This document shows positions 17,656 to 25,260 of a DNA stretch of 25,260 bases, one piece after another; positions within the stretch are counted from its first letter, which is position 1; each line of letters begins with the position of its first letter. The translations under genes were made by a program, and so were the position numbers. Source of the stretch: Hysterium pulicare CBS 123377 (taxonomy: Eukaryota; Ascomycota; Dothideomycetes; Hysteriales; Hysteriaceae); assembly GCA_000467715.1 (NCBI GenBank), contig AJFK01000359.1, positions 1 through 25,260 on the forward strand, given 5' to 3'. The notes under the pieces were generated by a model. The model saw only the letters and a list, made by a program, of their open reading frames with translations. It had not been told where the DNA came from and ran no database searches.

Positions 17656-20591
17656 CAGGGGGAGCAACGAAAAGAGCGACAATGGAACTTGGAAGGTGAA
17701 AGTGATGGTTTTGTCTCAGACCATAAAATGAGGAAAGTGGTACCTGCCGTTCGTGCTCGTGTCAAGTCATGAGCGGGCCACAAGACGCGCAGTCTTGAAA
17801 TACCAACAATGAACTATTGCGACGAAACCCGCACCGAATGCAACATGCTTTTTTCTTTGAGGCGGCCATGGTGGCTGGCGAGCTATGGCATTCTCACTGG
17901 TTGTTTGTTGCAACTTTGCTCAACAGGGACAAAAAGGGCACACTACGACGAGAGGCGGCAGCAGGTAACACGCAGACATCTCCCAGCCAGCGAGCCTCAC
18001 TCCTGAGACTACCTGACCGGCCTGACGTGGCATTGCACTTCGGTCAGCACAGCACAGCGACAGTGCTTGGACGTCATCCCTTCAAGCGCAACTTCCATAG
18101 AGACTACCAACGTCAGCGTCACAACCTGAGTTCACAGACATAAGTGACATTACAAGGAACAAAAGGAGGTGGCATAAAAGCGAGGCATGTCTAGATCCCC
18201 AACAATTGCCGAAAACTTGGCCATATCGGTTTTCAATGCAGGTAATTGGCGATCAAGCATGATGATTTTTCCAATCAATCAACGGATAATGAGCCACCGA
18301 ATCTACATGCGATATCGAATTCGTCTTTATCTCGGCTCTGATGAGAGATTCAGTGAAGCCTTCTTGTGTGGGGGAACTCGGTTTCAGGTCGCCGTACTCC
18401 GTATAGGATAGGGTTCCTCGGATAGGCGCGCCGCACTTTACCATTAGACTCCCTAATAGAAAATCAATAATCACACTAGGGGTGGTATTTCATTATGGTC
18501 TAGGTTGTGTATCGGCCTCGCAATGACTCTTCTTCACACTCTCCTCACGTGCTTATGAGCTGGGTAGTGTGATTCTAGAGAAGTATCTAGCCCTCGACGG
18601 ACAACGATATTGTCGTCTGGCATAGCCTTCTGTCCTCAAACGTGTGGCATCAGTGCTACCCGAGCGGAACACATCGATCCACCCACCGCGGTGTGGGGAG
18701 CCTTACTCCATACTCCGAGTGGGATGAATTGATTGGGTCACCACGCAACGCTAAGCGTTGGAATCCCTTAGGGATAAGTATCACTATCCATCCGATTAGC
18801 GCGGGTCATAAATTCTCCGCTAGTGCTCTACATTTCGTGCAGGATATAGCAAGCTGTTTTACCTACTGTGGTAGTTCGCAAGGCAAGCTAAGATTCGTTT
18901 CAGGGGTGTTGAATTATCATCTTGAATGCTAGTCATTGGTATCGAAGGCTAGCAACCGAAGGGTTGGGATCTCCTTGTCGATACAATCAATCAAGAGATC
19001 ATCCTATAAGCACGATTTATTGCTTCATAATACATGTGCAACCATTGGATGCCACACGCTGAAAGAATTCTGCCAGCAAAGTCTTCCTTCTTCCATTCTT
19101 GACGTACGCTATCCCTCACAGTGTGGCTACACAACCTCGCCGAGGCTGCGGCAAGGAATGAAGGAAGGAAGCGCCCGGTGGCATTGTAGTAGATGAATGC
19201 ATAGATGAGAAGAGCGACGAGATTGCTATCAGAGCCCGTTGCCAGGTCATTGATGCCCTAGACCTTCGCTGGAACGTGGACGATAAGGCTTCTGTGCGAT
19301 GAAATGAACAGCTGCAAGGCTGTCCTCGCTGGTTGGCACGGCGTGAGGCCAATCAGGCGCATATGGCACGATGTGCTGGAGAGGCCAAGGAAGAAGGTGG
19401 ACCGGAGTGTTTCGCTCGAACAGTGGGGCTAGCGTCCGCCGGCCGTTAGGCTAATAATGTGGGGTGCATGAATTGCCCCTGGGCGCTGCACGTGCCTGGC
19501 TTCGAAATTTCGATCGCCTGCACAACACCTGCACTGACACCACCCTGCCACCACATCAATTCACCCCTTGGCATATTCGAAACACCTCCAACACCATGCT
19601 CCTGCTCCATGCCGCACATTTACGATCGGATTCGTATATCCAATCGACCCCGCTCTTTCCTGCTCTAGCTGTCCGTGACCCACTTCAAGTCCAGTAGCGC
19701 ATCTATGAGTGAAGACGTCAGGTTTCTCCATCGATAATCCATCATGACATCTCATCACGTCGTATGACTTGCACGCCGATGCTTGCAAACGAAACGGGAT
19801 CATCCTTCCGCTCCCGATACTACACTTTCTTTGGCCTCTGGAAGCGAGTTTTGATACTCCTTCTGCAGTCATGGTAATCTCAGCCCAATATCACCAAAGT
19901 ATTCTGGAAACGCTGTCATCATCTTCTCGAAATCCTTATCTTCTTTCCTGCACGTCTTTCTTGGTGTCTTGGAAGTGCGTCGTCGCCATGTTCAGCCACA
20001 GGCCTTATCTTCAAATAAGTCCCAGCCAATCCTACTCATTCTCTAGGTGAAATACAAGGCCAAGATCAGAAGACCTTGTTCTAGAATTGATCAAGGCTTC
20101 ATTTAGGCGGTTTAAAAGGAACCCATTATCCAGGTACTCGGACTCCATTTCAATCTAATGAATATTGTCCGAAAGCTTAGCCACGGTCTGGCAGTTACTC
20201 CTCTGCCGATACTTGATTGCCGGATCGATCTATCAGGTCCACCAAGGCTTCTTGTGATGTTACTGTTTCCCTTTTTGGGACCAATCAATTACTTTTGCTT
20301 TAAGGCATCAAATATGGCCGCACTTACCAGTCCCTCCCCATCTTATGCTCCAGTCGGCAGTTTCGTCATTCGTGCCAACATGCCTAAACAGCTATCAATC
20401 CAACCATCAGCATCACTCGCCTTCTCCATACAGCCGAGACACTCCTAGGGAAGCGATTGATCGAACTATGGTTGCGCTAGACGCGTGGCGCTCTTCTAGT
20501 CTTGCCACTGTTGATGGCTCAATCTAGGGAATCGTCAGTGATGGACCGGGAAGGTCTTGGAAGCCTTGGAGACCTTGGTATACCAATGAGG
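17656..20591. other. about 2.9 kb between divergent genes, no gene recognised
   Basis: The region separates the carboxypeptidase (minus) from the permease (plus) and must hold both promoters. All frames were inspected. The longest are about 100 codons, without recognisable motifs. Two weak signals stand out. One is a 35-codon minus-strand frame at 17762-17869 with a strong start context and two CxxC pairs. The other is a plus-strand stretch, 19162-19446, open apart from a single TGA at 19300. Neither is called as a gene. No transposon ends, RNA gene or long repeat was noticed. Confidence 0.5.
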
Positions 20592-20599
20592 TATATAAA
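20592..20599 (+). promoter_or_regulatory. TATA box of the permease gene
   Basis: TATATAAA lies 78-85 bp upstream of ATG 20677, followed by a short leader that ends in a pyrimidine/CA-rich stretch (TTTCTTCAAC) just before the start codon. It is the clearest core promoter in the window. Confidence 0.6.
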
Positions 20600-20676
20600 A
20601 TCCTACGGAAAGTCCATAGACTTCATCGCGTGAGACCATCCAGCATTATCCTAATTCCAGCCAGCCTTTCTTCAAC

Positions 20677-22721
20677 ATGTCCGAGAAGAACCTCGACGCG
20701 AAGGTTACGGTCAAGTCAACTGTCGAGTATATCGAGACGGTTGATGAGGCACCTTTGAAGTCGCCAAAGGTAGCAACTACTTTCATCTCTGATGACCTCG
20801 GTATTGTTACCGACCAGCCTGTTGCGCATTACGAGGGTCGCCAGCAATATGACCCAGACTTCACATGGTCCGAGGAGGAAGAGAAGGCTGTTGTTCGCAA
20901 GGTGAGACATACTACATCTACCCCGAATCGAGAGAGTTACTGAACTGGCTGCAGCTTGACTGGAGAGTTTGCTCTTGCGTCTGTATTGCTTTCTTCTGCC
21001 TTCTCTTGGATCGGAGCAATGCGAGCCAGGCGTTAGCAGACAATATGCTTAACAATCTGCATATAAATACCAACGACTACAATCTCGGTGGATCAGTCTT
21101 TAACATCGCTTTCATGCTCTGGGAAATTCCCGCGCAGTTGATTGCGAAGCGAATCGGGCCCGAAAAATTCTTACCGTTCCAAATGGTCGCCTGGAGTTTG
21201 GTTGCGGGTTGCCAAGCGCTCATGAAGGGCAGGAGCTCCTATCTGATGTGTCGTGCGTTGCTCGGTATCTTCGAAGGTAAGTGACAGAGCTTCTACCCCT
21301 TGGGGATGTTTCATAGACCTTGAGAGTGTAAGAAACTATGACTAATTAAACAAAGCTGGCTTTATACCTGAGAACATACTCTATTTATCGTACTTCTTCA
21401 CCGGCCCGGAGTTGGCAACTCGTCTCATGTACTTCTGGGTATCCTACCAAATCTGTCAAATCTTCTCTGCCGTCATAGCATTTGGGATTCTTCATATGGC
21501 AGGTATTGCAGGCCTCGAGGGCTGGCGTTGGCTATTCGCGATAGAAGGCTCGATTACGGGTATCATGGGGGTTGCTACCTTCTTCTTCTTCCCAACCTCG
21601 CCTACGCAGCCCTCTCTCTACGCCAGATGGAGAGGAGGAAAAGCCAAGTTTACCGAGCACGAAGAAAAGATTTTGGTCAATCGACTCATCCGTGATGATC
21701 CATCGAAAGGAGGAATGCATAACCGAGAAGCCCTTACACCAAAGATGATCTGGAAGACGATAGCTGATTGGCATATGTTTCCAATGTACCTAATAGCACT
21801 CACCTGGACGGTTCCTTTTACACCAATCGCCGCCTACCTTACCCTACAGATCCGCTCAATGGGATTCACCACCTTCCAGACCAACTTGCTTTCCATTCCT
21901 GGCGCGGTGCTTGTTCTTATTCAGTTGCTTGTCTGGACTTGGGTCTCGAACAGGAGCGGGCAGACCTTCCTTCTTGGTTTGGTCACCCAATTCTGGGCTC
22001 TCCCATTTTTGCTGGCTTTGGAGCTTCTGCCAGCCTCCCATCATACAAACCACTGGAAGAAGTGGGCTATCTGCACGCTGCTCGTTGGATGTCCCAACCT
22101 CCTCGCGGTCCTGACGTCCGTCGTTAGCCGTAATGCTGGATCAGTACGGACCCGGGCAATTGCAGCTTGTTTTTTCAACATGGCCTTCCATGCTTCAAGT
22201 ATCATTGGTCTCAACGTAAGTGATTAATGTTCGTAGGAATCAGGGACTGGACTGACCTTACTATTTCAGATGTATCGCAACGATGATAAGCCACTCTACC
22301 GTAGGGGTAACAAGGTCCTCCTTGGCTTCGTTACATGGAACGTCTTTCTTTTCATCTTCTGCAAGTTCTTCTACCTGAATTTGAACAAGTGAGTCCTCAC
22401 CCCATCGTCCCAACCTTCGCCTATCCATGTTGTCTCTTCCTACATCAGTTGCATGCTGCTCCGGTGACACTGGGAATTTTACATTATATTCTCCATCTCT
22501 TCAAAAGCATCGCTGATCTATTATATTAGACGACGAGACAGGATTTGGAACCGAATGACCGAGGATGAGAAGATCGATTATTTGACGCACACGAAAGATG
22601 AAGGAAACAAGAGGTAAGCCATTTCTTCTCACCCAAATACTTCTCACCCTTCTCCCTCTCTCCTCAATAAAGAGAACCTCGCTGACAACAAATAAGACTG
22701 GACTTCCGCTTCGCAAGCTAG
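20677..22721 (+). CDS. DAL5-type MFS permease (anion:cation symporter family)
   Basis: Six exons: 20677-20901, 20955-21276, 21356-22215, 22270-22388, 22530-22613 and 22697-22721, giving 544 aa, normal for the family. A hydrophilic N-terminus of about 75 residues leads into the first membrane segment with LDRSN. Then come SVFNIAFMLWEIPAQL, AGFIPENILYLSYFF, GLEGWRWLFAIEGSITGIMG and a central charged loop (about 235-270). Later segments include WVSNRSGQ and NAGSVRTRAIAACFFNMAF. The end MTEDEK...LDFRFAS is typical of fungal allantoate/nicotinate/vitamin-type permeases related to yeast Dal5, proton symporters of the plasma membrane. The substrate cannot be assigned by eye. Phase is kept at all five introns; the last coding exon is only 25 bp, fixed by the conserved RLDFRFA ending. 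The gene stands alone, with no metabolic neighbour that hints at the substrate. Confidence 0.9.
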
Positions 22722-24236
22722 AGCGGCCGTTTTCATTCTCTTTCTTTCACTACATGAAAGATTTCGCCTGTACTCGAACTGAACTCCACTTGAAAGAACT
22801 TTACCGACAGATATGACTCTCCTACTTTTGACCTTTCTTTTGTATATTGGAACTAGGGAAAGGAGTTGGGCAACATGGAATCGCAAATTGGAAACGCGAT
22901 CAAATCCGCTCATTAGACTGGAAGGCAAGGAACATTGTAAGAGAAGAGGAGAGAAGAGAAGAGAGCAATAAAGGGACCGTGTGCTTTATACTTCACGCTT
23001 TTGCTGTTGCCTAACCCGGGTCCTGGGGACTGGGTCGAAGGAGTGGAAGGGTAGCAATCCTTTTCATTTTCGTGTAGCTGTAGTATATCAGTGCTGTACA
23101 ACACCCAGTCATTACTGTACAAGTAGCAACATGAAATCATTCCTTGGAATTTTCTCCCGCTCTGGAGAGAGAGAGAGCATCCTCTTTATATATATATAGC
23201 CCACGGTCAAACTTTCGTCCACTACATAACTCCATATGTCCATAATATTCGCAATCATTTAAGATGACTCCGAACCGGACTTCGGAGTGAAGTCAAACGT
23301 AACCCCGAAGCTTGTAAATTGTGGATTTGTACGTGATTCACCGCTTTTCTGTTGCCATCTGTACTGCTCCTTTCAATATATAGACCATACCAATACCGCG
23401 GTACAGAAGTCGGAGAGTCGGCGAGTCGGGGGTTTTCAAGAACCGCTGGAAAACATCTAGCCCGGCTAGGCAATCATGTTTTCGTATCTACACAACTCAC
23501 CGAAGTCCTATCCTATTCAGACCTTCCTACCTCTCGAATGGAGTTATGTACTGCACATCTGGAACAATTCCAAAGCCTAGGTGACTTTCGTTTTGCCCCA
23601 CCGACTAAGCTTTTGCACGCTCCTCTCCTCTCTTCTCCCTGCACATATGGCTCTGAATCTCCAACAACTTAAATCATGACTTGGCATTAGCAAATCGAAA
23701 TGCACCTTTTTGCAACTCGATCCCTGTTCTTCCACGCGTGTATATATATGCAGATGATCTCAACGAGAGAAGAAGAAAACCCCCGACTCCCCGACCTGTT
23801 CGTTCCAGGTAATCGGATTCCAGCTCGAGGTCTAGGTCTTGTCTGCCCTCTCCCATGGACAGGGAATTGGAAGTTTGGAAGTAGTGGAGCGGGAGCTCTC
23901 GGGGTTCGGGAGATCGAGAGAGAAAAGTAGGATGAGTGTTGTACTGCTATTGATTGGTGATGTTACGAATGACCAGTGGCGAGTGGAATTCGTTAGTTGA
24001 GAATCACGGGAGGAGCAGAAGCGCGCGGGAGGAAAGACGTATAGGAACACAAAAAGAAACTTTGCATTGACAGTGCTTTCTATCTCTTATCCTGCCTTCC
24101 CTTCTCCCCTTCTTCCCATAATTACAAATAAGAATCTGCAAAAAGCCATATACAAGACAAAAAAAAAGCAGCCGTTTAGCCTTTCTCTCTTCTTTTCTAT
24201 TGCTATTTTCCCCCTTCATACATCTCCATCTATCCC
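22722..24236. other. convergent intergenic region with simple repeats
   Basis: About 1.5 kb between the 3' ends of the permease (plus) and the GPI-protein gene (minus). Contents: purine-rich runs near 22938-22968, a GA dinucleotide run at 23165-23177, a TA run at 23187-23198, an inverted repeat at 23267-23288, and AGTCGG three times between 23408 and 23430. No open frame resembles a known protein. It is longer than a convergent gap needs to be, but I find no hidden gene. Confidence 0.5.
23267..23288. repeat. inverted repeat, 8-bp arms and 6-bp loop
   Basis: ACTCCGAA and TTCGGAGT flank CCGGAC. The arms are perfectly complementary. The site contains a CCG-N10-CGG arrangement, which a zinc-cluster dimer might bind, but it lies between two gene 3' ends, so a hairpin or chance is as likely. 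Confidence 0.6.
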
Positions 24237-25260
24237 TTACACCAACATCGCCGCAACAACAGCCATAAGCCCTCCAACCAATCCACCCGCAACCTTCACA
24301 CTCGCCGCCGCGCCCGTGTACTGGCTTGGACTCGCGGTATAACTTCCACTCGGCTTGCCTGTGCCTGTTGGCGCGGTAGTCGTATTTCCGTTTCCGTAGC
24401 CTCCAGCAGGGACCGAGTAGCCACCAGCAGGAGTTGAGTATCCTCCAGCAGGTACTGATGAAACAGCAGGCAGCGCAGCTGTCTCCGACTGCACGTACGC
24501 TGATGGCGGGACGGGGATGACGGACATGGTTATTACTTTCGTGACTTGGACGCTGGGTGCTGGAGCGGAGTATCCGCCTGCTGGAGCGGAGTATCCAGGA
24601 CCCGCAGGAGCGGGAGCAGAAGAAGCTGGACCGGCGGGCGCGGCGTTCGAACTAGCAGGAGCCGGAGCCGAAGGATGAGCGCCGTACGAGACTGCCGGAG
24701 CAGTATACCCAGATGCTGGCGCCGAAGCAGGAATCGTGATGGGAACGGTCAGAGTGACGGTCGTGGGTTGCGCGGCGCATGCTTCGCAGACTGTGACTTT
24801 TGTAGTGAAGCCTGGGGGAGGAGCACCTGATGATGTATGTTCTTCGGGGCAGTATGTCACTGTTTGCGTGATGACGGAGGTTACGTAGCCGGTTGGGCAG
24901 ACATCGACGTAGGAAGTTGTGATGACGGTCGTGATGGTTTCTTTGGCGCTTGAAACGGGTGTGCCGGTTGGGTAGGCTGAAGTCATCAGGACGGGCTTTG
25001 TAAGTGTGCATGGGCAGTCTGTGATTGTGAGAGTGGTCGCCTCGGTTATTGTGTAAGTTTTTCCGTTTTGGGTGATCTTGGTGGCTTCGGGGCAGTACGT
25101 TGTGTAGGCTGTCACAATTTCAGTGGTGTAGCTTGGGCCTCCGTAGGGCAGGCCAGTTCCGCTGATGGAGGGGATGGCGGATGACGCTGGGGAGACGGCA
25201 GTCGATGGGCCTCCGGAGGGAACTCCTTTGGAGCCTGATGGGCTTGGTCCTCCAGATGGA
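24237..25260 (-). CDS. GPI-anchored cell-wall protein, CCG-6-like (5' end outside window)
   Basis: The minus-strand frame is open from the window edge to a stop at 24237, about 340 residues; the N-terminus with its signal peptide is missing. The visible order is a Pro/Ser/Gly-rich stretch, then a module with VTAYTTYCPEATKITQNG, YTITEATTLTITDCPC and TTVITTSYVDVCPTGY. Next come TQTVTYCPEE, a VTVCEACAAQPTTVTLTVP segment, an Ala/Pro/Ser/Gly-rich region with PAGGYS-type repeats, and a hydrophobic C-terminal tail (GGLVGGLMAVVAAMLV) preceded by small residues, the usual GPI-attachment signal. The Cys-containing TYCP...TITDCPC module is characteristic of the clock-controlled protein 6 group of fungal wall proteins. 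Role: structural or adhesive wall glycoprotein, inferred from the family. The GTG at 25113-25115 is internal, not a start. No intron is evident in the visible part. Confidence 0.82.
   Translation of the reverse strand, partial: PSGGPSPSGSKGVPSGGPSTAVSPASSAIPSISGTGLPYGGPSYTTEIVTAYTTYCPEATKITQNGKTYTITEATTLTITDCPCTLTKPVLMTSAYPTGTPVSSAKETITTVITTSYVDVCPTGYVTSVITQTVTYCPEEHTSSGAPPPGFTTKVTVCEACAAQPTTVTLTVPITIPASAPASGYTAPAVSYGAHPSAPAPASSNAAPAGPASSAPAPAGPGYSAPAGGYSAPAPSVQVTKVITMSVIPVPPSAYVQSETAALPAVSSVPAGGYSTPAGGYSVPAGGYGNGNTTTAPTGTGKPSGSYTASPSQYTGAAASVKVAGGLVGGLMAVVAAMLV

Noticed and set aside
18642-18932. 96-codon plus-strand frame
   Set aside because: Starts in a GC-rich intergenic stretch, resembles no protein I know, and has no coding context.
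1-25260. Search for tRNA genes, CRISPR-like arrays and a biosynthetic gene cluster
   Set aside because: No B-box-like GGTTCGAATCC context, no spaced direct-repeat array, and no synthase or synthetase core enzyme was found. Neighbouring genes do not form a pathway.

Overview
The window looks like nuclear DNA of a filamentous ascomycete (Pezizomycotina). Genes are short and intron-bearing: introns are 49-141 bp with GT...AG borders and intergenic gaps are 0.2-3 kb. The families are typical of that group: a CFEM membrane protein, a DAL5-type permease, a secreted GMC oxidoreductase, a CCG-6-like GPI cell-wall protein and an F-box-like protein. I assign no species. Exon borders were read by eye from reading frame, splice sites and family continuity.

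Layout. 189-921 (+): Roadblock/LC7 protein. 2459-4693 (+): seven-exon secreted FAD-dependent GMC oxidoreductase. 4956-6635 (-): one-exon MOSC / flavin reductase / [2Fe-2S] fusion, with a repeat cluster containing two 16-bp palindromes upstream. 7815-8377 (-): small probable mitochondrial protein. 8862-10096 (-): CFEM protein with two serine/threonine-rich modules and one membrane span. 10194-11099 (+): a decayed gene or genes ending in a C2H2 zinc-finger tail like that of fungal FluG/DUF3435-type proteins. 11285-11514 (-): a frameshifted N-terminal fragment of a PurU-type formyltetrahydrofolate deformylase, directly beside the relic. 11677-12423 (-): F-box-like protein. 13432-14842 (+): secreted 447-aa protein of unknown function. 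15411 to about 17655 (-): S10 serine carboxypeptidase, intact from its second exon on but with an unresolved first exon. 17656-20591: nearly 3 kb without a recognisable gene. 20677-22721 (+): DAL5-type MFS permease. 24237-25260 (-): 3' part of a GPI-anchored cell-wall protein that runs off the window.

I see no biosynthetic cluster. The gene set mixes secreted or cell-surface functions (GMC, CFEM, S10, unknown secreted protein, permease, GPI protein) with housekeeping genes. The region most worth a second look is 10.2-11.5 kb, where a degraded mobile-element-like gene adjoins a truncated metabolic gene. The other notable points are the MOSC-reductase fusion with its palindromic promoter repeats, and the uncharacterised secreted protein.
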